The notes below the pieces were generated by a model, which worked only from the letters and a program-made list of their open reading frames with translations, had not been told where the DNA came from and ran no database searches. A stretch of 64,000 nucleotides of DNA from NCBI GenBank assembly GCA_029261035.1, contig JAJDCD010000023.1:186001-250000 (forward strand), given 5' to 3'. The number at the start of each line of letters is the position of its first letter. Position 1 is the first letter of the stretch. A program made the position numbers and the translations under genes. This DNA is from Candidatus Omnitrophota bacterium. GTDB lineage: Bacteria; Omnitrophota; Omnitrophia; Omnitrophales; JACROU01. This document shows positions 44,646 to 53,720 of this stretch, one piece after another.

Positions 44646-46040
44646 TTAAAGCAATGGTGCAAAAAGCCTCCCGACACCCTCTAAGATATCAATTAAGGGA
44701 GTAGATGGAGAAACTCCTCTTTCACATTTTTTTCGAATGCTTTCTAACCAATCGGAAAGTTCTTTCACTTCATCTCTATTATATATAAAAAGTGCTATTT
44801 CATAATTTAGCAGCAAACTACGTACATCCATATTTGCTGAGCCTGTAATAGCAAGCTCGTTATCTACGATGATAAGCTTTGCATGCAACATTCTCTCTGT
44901 ATACTTTAACACATCTGCCCCTGAATTCTGAAGTTGTCTCAAATAATCTCTTCGGACCAAGTCTGCTAAGGGGTGATTGGATTTTTTAGGGATAATAACC
45001 TTAACATCTACCCCCTGTTTTGCAGCGACACAAAGAGCTGTTAATAAAATTTCATTCGGAATGAAATAGGGCGTTACAATCCAAATGCGTTCTTTTGCTC
45101 TAAAAACAGACGCTAATATAGCTTCCAATAAAAAATCTCCAGCAACGTCCGGACCACTAGGCATAACTTGGAGAGAAGACAAATCTTGTTTCTTGAGGTT
45201 TTCTTTAACTTGTTCTTTTTCTTGTTGTAAGACATCTCCATTTGAAGCGAATTTCCAATCAGAATAAAAAATGTCATAGAAATCTGAAATTACAGGGCCT
45301 TCAACTAAGAAACTAAGGTCTATCCACCTCTGGAGGTCCGGCTTTTCTCCCATGTACTCCTTCGCTATATTCATCCCCCCTACAATGGCGATTTCATGAT
45401 CTACCAACACCATTTTTCGATGATTTCTTAAATTCGCCCTTCCTCTAAAAGGGAGTCGGAGCATGGGCATAAAATAAGCATAGCGGCCACCCGCTTCTTT
45501 TAAGACTTTTAAATGCTTCTTCTTTATATAAAAACAACCTAACGCATCCAAAAGCAAACAAACTTCAACACCTTCTTTTGCTTTCTTTGTTAAAAGCTCT
45601 AACACTTTGTCTGCTGTTTGATCCATTCCTAAAATGTAAGTTGTAATATAAATACTTTTCTTACTGTGCTCTATCAGTTCAATTAATTTTGCGTATGTAT
45701 CTTCTCCTGTTGATATCAGTTCTAAGTTGTTGTTTTCATGAACGGGAAAAATGAATGGAAAATGAAAACGCATATCTTCTTGCCCGACAAAACCTTCGGC
45801 TTTTGGAACTGCTTGAAAAAATCGATCTTTCTTAGCAATCATTTTTCTCATCTTTCGCCCACCAAACATAATATAAAGAGGAACCCCTAAGTAAGGGACA
45901 AGTAAGATAGACAACAGCCAAGCAAGAGTCGTAGAGGGAGATTTGTCAGAGCGCAAAAGATGAACTAAAAGAAAAAGTGCCAACAAAAAACCGAGCACTG
46001 TAAAAAAATGCGGTATGATTAAAACAATGTGTTGCAACAT
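44646..46040 (-). CDS. cls: Cardiolipin synthase (PLD superfamily)
   Basis: Inner-membrane enzyme joining phosphatidylglycerol molecules to cardiolipin. The 464-residue chain has two N-terminal membrane segments (about 5-25 and 35-58, the PLDc_N region) followed by two catalytic HKD motifs: NHRKMVLVDHEIAIVGGMN (about 205-225) and LHAKLIIVDNELAITGSAN (about 385-405). It is directly downstream (10-base gap) of an EEP-family gene, the same pairing as ybhP-clsB in E. coli, and 13 bases upstream of pyk. Confidence 0.95.
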   Translation of the reverse strand: MLQHIVLIIPHFFTVLGFLLALFLLVHLLRSDKSPSTTLAWLLSILLVPYLGVPLYIMFGGRKMRKMIAKKDRFFQAVPKAEGFVGQEDMRFHFPFIFPVHENNNLELISTGEDTYAKLIELIEHSKKSIYITTYILGMDQTADKVLELLTKKAKEGVEVCLLLDALGCFYIKKKHLKVLKEAGGRYAYFMPMLRLPFRGRANLRNHRKMVLVDHEIAIVGGMNIAKEYMGEKPDLQRWIDLSFLVEGPVISDFYDIFYSDWKFASNGDVLQQEKEQVKENLKKQDLSSLQVMPSGPDVAGDFLLEAILASVFRAKERIWIVTPYFIPNEILLTALCVAAKQGVDVKVIIPKKSNHPLADLVRRDYLRQLQNSGADVLKYTERMLHAKLIIVDNELAITGSANMDVRSLLLNYEIALFIYNRDEVKELSDWLESIRKKCERGVSPSTPLIDILEGVGRLFAPLL

Positions 46041-46050
46041 AACTCACCTA

Positions 46051-46806
46051 TTATAAGTTTAAAGTTATCTCTGTAAACAAGCCTAAATGATCTGAGAGCT
46101 TTTTCCAATGTTCGTCCCTGCAAACATCTGCTTGAGATACAGAAAACCCTCTGGTATAAATACGATCTAATTTTAATAAAGGAAACTTTGCTGGAAAAGT
46201 TCGAACCATCTTTCCTTCAAATACCCTAAAAACATCTTTTAAACCTATTGGCTCTGCTAAAATTTTAGGAGCGCTTAATCTCCAATCATTAAAATCTCCA
46301 GCAATAATGAGAGGCGCATTTTTTGGAATTTTTTCTTCAACATATTTTTTAATTGCCTTCATCTGCTTTCTTCGAGACATGGACCATAAACCTAAGTGAA
46401 CACAAATAGTATAGATAGATTGCCCTGTTTCTGGAATTTCTATTTCACACATCAAAAACCCTCTATCTTCAACGCGATTCGTGGATATATCTTGATGGTC
46501 CAAAGACTTAATAGGAAATTTAGAAAGAGTAGCATTTCCATGATGTCCTTTTGGGTACACCGCATTTTTCCCATAAGCATAATCAGACCAAATAGTATCT
46601 GCCAGAAACTCATAATGAGGTTCTTTGGGCCAATTTTCATGTTTCTCAGCTTTAGAGGTATGTTCCCCTACAACTTCTTGAAGAAAAACAATATCTGCCT
46701 TTGTATCCCGAATAGCTTCTCTTACTTGATGTAATACAAACCTCGTATTAAACCAAGAAAAGCCCTTATGAATATTGATTGTAACGATTCTAAGATTCAA
46801 ACCCAA
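46051..46806 (-). CDS. Endonuclease/exonuclease/phosphatase family protein (YbhP-like)
   Basis: 251 residues of the EEP (DNase I-like) metal-dependent phosphoesterase fold: LRIVTINIHKG (Asn), IVFLQEV (metal Glu), CVHLGLWS (His), IIAGDFNDWR (Asp/Asn), LDRIYTRGF, and the catalytic SDHLGLF. The start is a TTG at 46806, supported by AAAGGAG 7 bases upstream. No ATG fits. The neighbourhood with cardiolipin synthase matches the ybhP-clsB pair, suggesting a phospholipid headgroup substrate rather than DNA. This is inference. Confidence 0.9.
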   Translation of the reverse strand: MGLNLRIVTINIHKGFSWFNTRFVLHQVREAIRDTKADIVFLQEVVGEHTSKAEKHENWPKEPHYEFLADTIWSDYAYGKNAVYPKGHHGNATLSKFPIKSLDHQDISTNRVEDRGFLMCEIEIPETGQSIYTICVHLGLWSMSRRKQMKAIKKYVEEKIPKNAPLIIAGDFNDWRLSAPKILAEPIGLKDVFRVFEGKMVRTFPAKFPLLKLDRIYTRGFSVSQADVCRDEHWKKLSDHLGLFTEITLNL

Positions 46807-46882
46807 AATAGCGCTCCTTTAGCATGCAGTGTCTAATTCCTATATATCGGCAAAATAAGGGAAAAAGTTTGGTTCTTTTGTA

Positions 46883-46888
46883 TATAAT
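46883..46888 (+). promoter_or_regulatory. Putative -10 box for the MBOAT operon
   Basis: TTGTATATAATATC contains a consensus TATAAT about 37 bases before the ATG at 46925. A clear -35 box is not visible. It lies between divergent genes, so it is a reasonable promoter site. Confidence 0.4.
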
Positions 46889-46924
46889 ATCTCTGTTTTC
46901 AAGCTGAAGGAGCTCTCTATAATT

Positions 46925-48349
46925 ATGAATTTCAACTCGATATTTTTCTTTGTTTTTTTTATTTTTGTTACATTTTTTCATTTTCTTCTTCCTCATAAAT
47001 TTCGCTGGGTTATTCTCCTTATTGCGAGTTTTTTCTTCTATATGTGCTGGAAGCCTGTTTATGGGTTTCTTCTACTTTTTTCTATAGCTGTAGATTATTA
47101 TGCTGCCATTTTTATATCAAGTTCTCTTAATCAAAATTATAGAAAGTTTTGGCTTTATGTTAGCATCGCATCTAACTTAGGGATTCTTTGTTTTTTTAAA
47201 TATCTCACCTTTTTGAATCAATCATTAAACAGTTTCTTTTATGTTTTTAACTTTTCTTTGGACTTACCTCTAATGAAAATTCTTCTTCCAATAGGACTTT
47301 CCTTTTATGTTTTTCAATCTATGAGCTATGTTATTGATGTTTATAAAAATAAAATTACCCCAGAACATCACTTTGGTATCTTTGCCCTCTATGTTAGTTT
47401 TTTTCCTCAACTTGTGGCTGGACCGATTGAAAGAGCTAGAAATTTAATTCCTCAATTTTATAAAAAAAAAGAATGGTGCAATGAACAATTTATTAGTGGG
47501 TGCAAACGTATTATTTGGGGATTGTTCAAGAAAGTCGTTATTGCAGATCGCCTTGCTTTCTTTGTTGATGCCATCTATGCTAATCCAGGAGATCACGCAG
47601 GACTAACATTGATCTTAGCCTCTTATCTTTTTTTAATTCAAATTTATTGCGATTTTTCAGGCTACTGTGATATTGCGGTTGGGGCTGCTCGAATTTTAGG
47701 TTTTAAATTGTCGGAAAATTTCAACCTTCCTTACTTAGCACCCAACATTCAAGAGTTTTGGAGGCGTTGGCATATTACCCTTGGAACATGGGTACGAGAT
47801 TATGTTTTTATTCCATTAGGAGGTGCTAGTAAAAATTTGTATAAAAGAAATCTTAGTTTTTTATTCTCATTTTTTCTAATAGGGCTTTGGCATGGGGCAA
47901 GTTGGAACTTTGTGATTTGGGGCGTTATTCATGGTATTTATTTGATCGTTTCAAGACTAAAACGCTCACACTATAAAGCAACATCCCTTAAATATGAAAA
48001 ATGGAGCGATGCGCTATACTTTTTTCGTGTCCTTATTACTTTTCAACTAGCTACTTTTGCGGCTATATTTTTTAGAGCAAATTCTCTCACTGACGCATTT
48101 ATTATACTGAAAGATATACTATTAACTCCATTTTCAATAACGCAATTACCAACACCGAGTATTTTAATTTTAACTATAGGTTTTGTTTTAATAGAAATTT
48201 TTCAACAAAAAGCAAAGCGTCTCAACATTATTAAATATTATTTTCCTAAGGCTCCTTTATTTCGCTACGCTTCTTATGTGGCTACTTTTTTTATAATCAT
48301 TTTAATAGGAGTGGAGCAAAAAAATGCCTTCTATTATTTCCAGTTCTAA
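46925..48349 (+). CDS. MBOAT-family membrane O-acyltransferase (AlgI/DltB-like)
   Basis: 474 residues with about ten membrane segments. Members move acyl groups across the inner membrane onto extracellular polysaccharide or polymer. Signature stretches are PIGLSFYVFQSMSYVIDVY (about 115-135), QLVAGPIERA, QIYCDFSGYCDIAVGAA, the FWRRWHITLGTWVRDYVFIP region, and the catalytic histidine in GLWHGASWNFVIWG. It overlaps the SGNH-like gene downstream by 26 bases, the usual AlgI-AlgJ/X or DltB-DltD type partnership. The target polymer cannot be read from the sequence. Confidence 0.95.
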   Translation: MNFNSIFFFVFFIFVTFFHFLLPHKFRWVILLIASFFFYMCWKPVYGFLLLFSIAVDYYAAIFISSSLNQNYRKFWLYVSIASNLGILCFFKYLTFLNQSLNSFFYVFNFSLDLPLMKILLPIGLSFYVFQSMSYVIDVYKNKITPEHHFGIFALYVSFFPQLVAGPIERARNLIPQFYKKKEWCNEQFISGCKRIIWGLFKKVVIADRLAFFVDAIYANPGDHAGLTLILASYLFLIQIYCDFSGYCDIAVGAARILGFKLSENFNLPYLAPNIQEFWRRWHITLGTWVRDYVFIPLGGASKNLYKRNLSFLFSFFLIGLWHGASWNFVIWGVIHGIYLIVSRLKRSHYKATSLKYEKWSDALYFFRVLITFQLATFAAIFFRANSLTDAFIILKDILLTPFSITQLPTPSILILTIGFVLIEIFQQKAKRLNIIKYYFPKAPLFRYASYVATFFIIILIGVEQKNAFYYFQF

Positions 48350-49385
48350 AATAAATTTCACAAAACAAATTTCGATTTCATCTTGGAAAATTTTTTGCGC
48401 TATTTTCATTCTTCTTCTTTTAGACGTCAGTCTAGGATTTTTTGCAAAAGAAAAAATGAATTCTTTTGTAGAAGTTGAAAAATTTCAAGAGCTTAAAAAT
48501 AAAAACAATAGCTCTGACGTTGTTATTTTAGGCTCTTCTCATGCTAAAGAAAATTTTCACCCTAAAGTGTTTGAAGATAAGCTTTCTATGAGTTGTTTTA
48601 ATCATGGTTTTGGTGGGGCTAACATTATTAACACAGCCACTTTATATAAAACACACACAAAACACCTTCCACACCCCTCCTATTTAGTCATAGCTGTTGA
48701 CACTTACTCTCTTGCAAATTTAGGCAAAAACAACCTTGGAGTCTATGTTTATTTAGTTCCCTTTATGAATTTTAAAGAAAAATTCTCGTTTTTTCTCTCA
48801 AGAGACTACCCCATACTGGACTTATTAAAACTTCTCTCTGGAGCTTATTTATTTAGAGTTTTTGATCCTGAAGAAAAAGTTGATTCTATTTTTTCAAAAA
48901 ATTTCTCTTGGGAAAAGACGCGCCACTTTTTCAATACTTCCCCCTCGAAAAAATCAAAAGAGGAACCGAGCTACTATCGCGGCTTTGCCTCAAATGAAAA
49001 AACATCTCGAAATGCAAAAGATTTAAATCGATTAGACAGAAAATTTGAACGTTTTTTTTCTGTAAAAGTAAAGGCTCTTGACCAAAAAAAGAAACTGTAT
49101 CTAGAAAATTTGATCTCTTCTGCAAAAGAAAATGGCTCTAAGGTTATTCTGGTTTTAACGCCCGAACATAATGAGATGGTAAAAAGAGAAAAATTCAGAG
49201 ATTTCTTTATTGCAGCATTTGGAGATATTGCAAAAGCACATGATATTACTTTTTTAAATTACTCTACCCATCCAAGCTTTATTTATAACGCAGATCTATT
49301 TTACGATTATCATCATCTTTCTATTGAAGGTGCAAAGCTGTTTACATCCCTTTTTGCAGATGCCTTCAAAGCAGCATTAAACTAA
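48324..49385 (+). CDS. Membrane-anchored SGNH-like acyltransferase partner
   Basis: 353 residues with one N-terminal membrane segment (about 20-40) and an outward-facing SGNH-hydrolase-like domain. The block I motif is VVILGSSHAKENFHP (GSSH around residue 73), block II may be NHGFGGANI, and the terminal Asp/His pair is in FYDYHHLSIEGAK (about 330). Such proteins, like AlgJ/AlgX or DltD, take the acyl group delivered by the MBOAT protein and place it on the polymer. The 26-base overlap with the MBOAT gene supports one operon. Confidence 0.85.
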   Translation: MPSIISSSKINFTKQISISSWKIFCAIFILLLLDVSLGFFAKEKMNSFVEVEKFQELKNKNNSSDVVILGSSHAKENFHPKVFEDKLSMSCFNHGFGGANIINTATLYKTHTKHLPHPSYLVIAVDTYSLANLGKNNLGVYVYLVPFMNFKEKFSFFLSRDYPILDLLKLLSGAYLFRVFDPEEKVDSIFSKNFSWEKTRHFFNTSPSKKSKEEPSYYRGFASNEKTSRNAKDLNRLDRKFERFFSVKVKALDQKKKLYLENLISSAKENGSKVILVLTPEHNEMVKREKFRDFFIAAFGDIAKAHDITFLNYSTHPSFIYNADLFYDYHHLSIEGAKLFTSLFADAFKAALN

Positions 49386-49387
49386 TA

Positions 49388-50806
49388 TTACTCTAATCCC
49401 ACCTGGATTCTATAATTTAATATAACTTCCTTGCCCTTAGGAACAGCAACATCAAACTGAATCTGATTTGCATTTATTTTTTCATAAGGATGAGATGTTT
49501 TTAACACCTTCCAATTCCCATAAAGATTTTCTTCCAACGCTATTGTAACGTCTTTAGTGGATACATTTTTAAGAGCAACTTGCCATTCGGACTCATGAAG
49601 GGTTTTTGTTTTTTTCTTATAATCGATTTGTTTGCGGTTGCTTGTAATATCAAACGCATTTCCAATTTTCAATTCAACAGTTTCTTCTCTGGGAGTATGG
49701 TTAATTCTGTCTTCCCCTACAAATTGGAGGCTTTCATCATCATCTTTTTTGTAAACACGAACAATGCCTTTGGGTAGAGGTAATCCTAACTGATTTTTTT
49801 CTGTGTTTTCAAAAACTACAAATACTTGTACGGATTGATTCATCTCACCGGAGCCATAGGATCGTGAGTAATAACTTTGATTACCTTGAACCCGGTATTC
49901 TTTTTGGATTTTAATTCCTGAATTCTCAATAAAGTTAATCTGTTTTGTCTGGTTATCTTTGATTGTAGTCTTTCTTTTAAGATCGTAAATATGATAGTCA
50001 AAAAAGCTCTTTTCTTCAAATTGACGGTCACTACGTAAAGCCATCGCCTCCATAACATAAGCCCCTTTTGGAGTTGCTTGACTTACTCTGCTAACGTCTC
50101 CAGCAATAAGCTTAAGCTGAGCTTCTTTATACATTGTTCCACTGCGATTATCTATCGTGACCCAGCCAGATAAATCTGACGCGATATCTGCTTTATCCAA
50201 AATTAAAACATAATCTGCTTTCCAACTTATATTAGAAGTTAAATAGGTTACTTCTAATTCGTGCATAGATGAAGTTTTGTTTTTAAACAACCAAGTTAGG
50301 GTTGGTTTATCTATTAGATTTTCTGGTAATTGTGGAAGAATTTTTGTTCCAGGGTGCCCCAAATAAATTTCTTCGTTAATCCTATAAACTTGTCCATCAT
50401 TATTTGAAAGAAGGGTTGCTTCTACAACTTCTTTTCTATCTTGATATTCGTTCCACTGTAGTATTTTTAGGTTTTTTCCTACATATTTATCTAATATTTT
50501 ATTTTGATTCATTAAATCATATTCATAATTCTGTTCTAAAACAAAAAAGTCTTTTGGTTTATTTAAAGACTTAACACTCACAGTAACAGGATTAATAAAA
50601 GCAGCAACATCCATAAAACGAAGCTCTTCTTCTCCTTTAGGGAGTTGTATTTTTCTTGTGTCCTTAACAAGTCCCAAATTGTTGTTGTAAACAGTCAGCT
50701 GAACAGAGGTTTGATTTTCTATTGTGCTTTTTAAAGAATAAGCATTGCTACAATGCGTTAAAACAAAGGCAACCACAATAACATGTATCATCATTCGAAT
50801 TTTCAT
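49388..50806 (-). CDS. Exported DUF4139-domain protein
   Basis: 472 residues with a signal peptide (about 1-22; a Cys at THCSN suggests a possible lipoprotein). The mature protein starts with VQLTVYNNNLGLVKDTR, common to this family, and continues with a beta-rich DUF4139 domain (NISWKADYVLILDKADIASDLSGWVTIDNRSG around 195-225) to the C-terminus (VPKGKEVILNYRIQVG). The biochemical role of DUF4139 is not known. The gene is convergent with the SGNH gene, and a terminator-like hairpin separates it from the PLDc_N gene. Confidence 0.85.
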   Translation of the reverse strand: MKIRMMIHVIVVAFVLTHCSNAYSLKSTIENQTSVQLTVYNNNLGLVKDTRKIQLPKGEEELRFMDVAAFINPVTVSVKSLNKPKDFFVLEQNYEYDLMNQNKILDKYVGKNLKILQWNEYQDRKEVVEATLLSNNDGQVYRINEEIYLGHPGTKILPQLPENLIDKPTLTWLFKNKTSSMHELEVTYLTSNISWKADYVLILDKADIASDLSGWVTIDNRSGTMYKEAQLKLIAGDVSRVSQATPKGAYVMEAMALRSDRQFEEKSFFDYHIYDLKRKTTIKDNQTKQINFIENSGIKIQKEYRVQGNQSYYSRSYGSGEMNQSVQVFVVFENTEKNQLGLPLPKGIVRVYKKDDDESLQFVGEDRINHTPREETVELKIGNAFDITSNRKQIDYKKKTKTLHESEWQVALKNVSTKDVTIALEENLYGNWKVLKTSHPYEKINANQIQFDVAVPKGKEVILNYRIQVGLE

Positions 50807-50835
50807 AAAAGGAATCTCTCTTTGAGTAAGAAAAA

Positions 50836-50871
50836 GAAAAAAAGAGGGTGAGAAAATTAATGCTCACCCTC
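50836..50871 (-). terminator. Intrinsic terminator after the PLDc_N gene
   Basis: On the minus strand GAGGGTGAG and CTCACCCTC form a perfect 9-bp stem around a 10-base loop, followed by a run of T. The + strand also has a T-rich stretch, so it may act in both directions. It lies 29 bases after the PLDc_N stop and just upstream of the DUF4139 gene. Confidence 0.8.
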
Positions 50872-50899
50872 ATATTTTTTATTGGTAAAAAGCTTATTT

Positions 50900-51070
50900 C
50901 TAAGCTTTTTTTCTTCCAATGAGGTAATAAAGAACTAAACCAATAATAGGAAGAATTAGGATTAAGATAACCCAAAGAGCCTTCTTCCCTGTTGACATAG
51001 AGCTTTTAATTACGTCTAAAATAGCGATGATGTCTAAAACCAACAACACCAAACCTAAAATTGTTTGCAT
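50900..51070 (-). CDS. PLDc_N-type small membrane protein
   Basis: A 56-residue ORF with ribosome site AAAGGA before ATG 51070. It has two hydrophobic helices, MQTILGLVLLVLDIIAILDV and LWVILILILPIIGLVLYYLI, joined by a short polar loop and ended by GRKKA. This matches the PLDc_N (phospholipase D nuclease N-terminal) family: a first helix with conserved Asp, a central KKALW, P-x-x-G in the second helix, and a basic end. In cardiolipin synthases the same region anchors the enzyme. As a free protein its role is unknown. A terminator follows directly. Confidence 0.85.
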   Translation of the reverse strand: MQTILGLVLLVLDIIAILDVIKSSMSTGKKALWVILILILPIIGLVLYYLIGRKKA

Positions 51071-51327
51071 AACAGAATCCTTTCGTTATTGTTAATAATC
51101 CGTTTTACCTTTTTAACCTATATAAAAAGATGATTGCCACTTTCTTGTTTATCGGCAAAAGAGGAGAAAGGCTTTACTCTTTCGATAAACAACATCCTTT
51201 TTCTGCAACCGCTCCTTAGCCAACCCAGCTTGCTTCAGAGTTATATAAAACCTCCCCTATAATATGCTTTTTTCTGGCCCGTTGTCTTTACACCTATTTC
51301 ATTAGTTAAAATAGAGTGAATATTTAA

Positions 51328-52020
51328 TTAAAAATTATATTTATGCATTTGTATTTCTTTAAAAAATATTTTTTCTATTTTTTGCTTTGCATTTTGATCA
51401 AAAAATTCTTTGTAGTGTTTTTTATCTCTGATGTTTGCTTTGGCTGAATAACCCAATTCCCCTTTAAAAGGAATTCCTATTATTTCACATACCTTTGAGA
51501 AGTCTTCACTTAAGTTTTCATACTTACCTATGAAATCCACTATAGGCCTACTGCTTTTTGAGTTTTCTGTATACAAAAGGCTGTTTAAAGGAAATTGTCC
51601 TCTCTGAATATATTTTTCAAACGAAATATTCGTTCCTCTAAAATAATTCTGAAAAAAATAATCTGAGACAGTCTTGTCCCACGGGTTTCGTTCAAAACAA
51701 AATTTAAAATAAGTATCCCATATTTTTTTTGGCAAACGTTCTTTAACTAAACAAGCAGGAATGTGATTGTAAAATTTTTTCTTCTTACCTATAACACTCT
51801 TTATAAAATGTTTCGCTCCATAAACGCCTCCTAAAGCAAAATCTTTGAAAGGATTAAATAAACCTGTTTCGTTTCTGGGTCTATAATTCAAATCCTCTTT
51901 TGTTAAAGCCGTCAAAACATCTTGGTCTCCACAGAACTGCGCTAAAAACAACTGCATACTGGTTCCTGCTGTTTTGTTTGTTTTGATAAAAATAAATTTG
52001 TGTTTGTGGGATATAATCAT
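51328..52020 (-). CDS. Sulfotransferase-family protein
   Basis: 230 residues with the PAPS-binding motifs of the Sulfotransfer_2 type: the 5'-phosphosulfate loop IKTNKTAGTSMQLFL (about 12-26) and the 3'-phosphate motif FERNPWDKTVSDYFF (about 110-125). Such enzymes transfer sulfate from PAPS to carbohydrates or lipids. It has no signal peptide and no clear ribosome site before ATG 52020. PAPS could come from the APS kinase (CysC) encoded at 62814-63347. The acceptor is unknown. A surface glycan is plausible, since an MBOAT pair is nearby. Confidence 0.85.
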   Translation of the reverse strand: MIISHKHKFIFIKTNKTAGTSMQLFLAQFCGDQDVLTALTKEDLNYRPRNETGLFNPFKDFALGGVYGAKHFIKSVIGKKKKFYNHIPACLVKERLPKKIWDTYFKFCFERNPWDKTVSDYFFQNYFRGTNISFEKYIQRGQFPLNSLLYTENSKSSRPIVDFIGKYENLSEDFSKVCEIIGIPFKGELGYSAKANIRDKKHYKEFFDQNAKQKIEKIFFKEIQMHKYNF

Positions 52021-52115
52021 AAGGTTGAAGGGAATTCTAAATTTGTTATTACTATTTTAATTTCTGTAGTAGGGTCCAACCTCATTAATATTTTGTCAAA
52101 AAAGAATGATGCTGG

Positions 52116-52223
52116 CGCCCATGAACCATGCAAAGATATGGGCCTTTTGGCCCATTGCGAGGTTCAGGGCTGCCACGAACCTCATTACAGGCCGAAAGGC
52201 CTGTGGTTTATATGGTTCGTGGC
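52116..52223. repeat. Multi-hairpin element next to tRNA-Ser(GCU)
   Basis: Nested inverted repeats: outer GCCCATGAACCAT paired with ATGGTTCGTGGC, and inside it three hairpins: ATGGGCC-TTTT-GGCCCAT (52138-52155), GAGGTTC...GAACCTC (52159-52183), and ACAGGCC-GAAA-GGCCTGT (52187-52204). The outer arm runs into the tRNA 3' end. No T-run follows, so a REP-cluster or other structured repeat is more likely than a terminator. Confidence 0.65.
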
Positions 52224-52309
52224 GGAGAGGGAGGGATTCGAACCCTCGATGGTGTAAACACCATAGCGATTTAGCAAACCGCCGCACTCGGCCTCTATGC
52301 GACCTCTCC
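52220..52309 (-). tRNA. tRNA-Ser(GCU)
   Basis: A 90-base class II tRNA with acceptor GGAGAGG/CCTCTCC, anticodon stem GCGGT/ATCGC with loop TTGCTAA (anticodon GCT), variable arm ATGGTG-TTTA-CACCAT and encoded CCA. It lies 58 bases downstream of serS on the same strand, so the synthetase and one of its substrates may share a transcript. Confidence 0.95.
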
Positions 52310-52367
52310 TTAAAAACGTTTGGTATATTAACGACACTTTGAATTTCTGTCAAAGTTTAGTCTTTTG

Positions 52368-53624
52368 TTACTGCATATAAGGCTTTAATACTTTCGGAAT
52401 TTCGATGGTTCCATCTTCTTTTTGGTAATTTTCCAAAATAGCAATAACGGTTCTCGGAAGAGCGACTCCAGAGCCGTTAAGTGTGTGCACAAATTCAGGT
52501 TTTCCGGATTGGATGCTCCTGTATCTTAGATTCATTCTTCTCGCTTGAAAATCTTCGAAATTAGAACAGCTTGAAACTTCAAACCACATTTTAGAGCCTG
52601 GTGCCCAAACTTCAATATCGTAGCACTTCGCTGCAGCAAAACTTAAATCCCCAGAAGCAAGCTGAAGAACTCTATAAGGAAGCTCTAAAAGCTGTAATAC
52701 TTTCTCAGCATTTAGAAGTAAGCTTTCTAATTCATCATAAGAGTTTTCTGGCTTAACCATTTTAACGAGCTCAACTTTATCAAATTGATGAATGCGAGCC
52801 AGCCCTTTTGTATCTTTCCCATAAGACCCCGCTTCTCTTCTAAAACAAGGAGTGTATGCTACATATTTCTTCGCCAAGTCTTCTTCTTTTAAAATCTCTT
52901 CTCTGTGAGCGTTGGTTACAGGTACTTCCGCCGTAGGAATTAAGAAAAAATCTTCATCCCTAAGACGATACATATCTTCTTCTAATTTAGGAAGTTGTCC
53001 TGTCCCTGTCATACTAGCTCTATTAACCAGAAACGGCGGAGAGACCTCTTCATAGCCATGCTTTTTTGTGTGGAGGTCTAACATAAAGTTAATCAAAGCT
53101 CTTTCCAAGCGAGCGCCCATTCCTTTGTAAAAAAGGAATCCGCTTCCTGTTAATTTAGCTCCTATCGTTGGAGAAACCCATCCTAAAGACTCACACAGTT
53201 CTACATGTGTCTTTAAGTTTTTAGACACATATTTAGCTTCGGGGCTACCCCAATCTCTAATAAATTTATTCTTAGAAGGATCTCCTATGGGAGTTGACTC
53301 ATGCGGAATATTTGGAATTTGAAGGAGTAAATCATTAAGGCTATTCTGAACTTCTGAAATTTTTTGGTCTAATTCTTTTATTTTTTCTGAAATATCTTTA
53401 ACTTGATTTATGGCCTTTGAAGCGTCTTTTTGTTCCTTCTTAAGCGCTCCAATCTCTTCATTTGCCTTATTTCGTTCTGCTTTCAAAACCTCAACTTCTT
53501 GAATAATTTTTCTTCTAGCTTCATCTAAGGATAAAATGTGATCCAAAGACAAAGTAACAAGTTTTGCTTCTAATGCTTTTTCGACTTTTTCAGGATTTTC
53601 TCTAATCAATTTTAAATCTAACAT
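52368..53624 (-). CDS. serS: Seryl-tRNA synthetase
   Basis: Class II synthetase that charges tRNA-Ser. 418 residues with the N-terminal coiled-coil tRNA-binding arm (about 28-105: [22 protein letters not shown]...), motif 1 near [16 protein letters not shown], motif 2 [29 protein letters not shown] and motif 3 [17 protein letters not shown]. The full family length is present. It stands directly before tRNA-Ser(GCU). A GTGCCAGAC hairpin precedes it, at the end of gyrA. Confidence 0.97.
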   Translation of the reverse strand: MLDLKLIRENPEKVEKALEAKLVTLSLDHILSLDEARRKIIQEVEVLKAERNKANEEIGALKKEQKDASKAINQVKDISEKIKELDQKISEVQNSLNDLLLQIPNIPHESTPIGDPSKNKFIRDWGSPEAKYVSKNLKTHVELCESLGWVSPTIGAKLTGSGFLFYKGMGARLERALINFMLDLHTKKHGYEEVSPPFLVNRASMTGTGQLPKLEEDMYRLRDEDFFLIPTAEVPVTNAHREEILKEEDLAKKYVAYTPCFRREAGSYGKDTKGLARIHQFDKVELVKMVKPENSYDELESLLLNAEKVLQLLELPYRVLQLASGDLSFAAAKCYDIEVWAPGSKMWFEVSSCSNFEDFQARRMNLRYRSIQSGKPEFVHTLNGSGVALPRTVIAILENYQKEDGTIEIPKVLKPYMQ

Positions 53625-53642
53625 AAACCCTCTGAGACAAAG

Positions 53643-53691
53643 GTGCCAGACTATGCAAAGGCTCTAACATTTCCTTAGCTTCGTCTGGCAC
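53643..53691. repeat. GTGCCAGAC hairpin between gyrA and serS
   Basis: GTGCCAGAC (53643-53651) pairs with GTCTGGCAC (53683-53691). The intervening 31 bases contain a partial inner stem (AAGG/CCTT). It is the same class as the other GTGCCA hairpins and sits just downstream of the gyrA stop. Confidence 0.7.
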
Positions 53692-53720
53692 TTAAGATTA
53701 TTCTAAAACTTTAAATGATA

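Noticed and set aside
52000-52353. Overlapping frames of 78-85 residues around tRNA-Ser(GCU)
   Set aside because: They cross the tRNA gene and the hairpin element; the REGFEPSMV-type segments are translated tRNA sequence.
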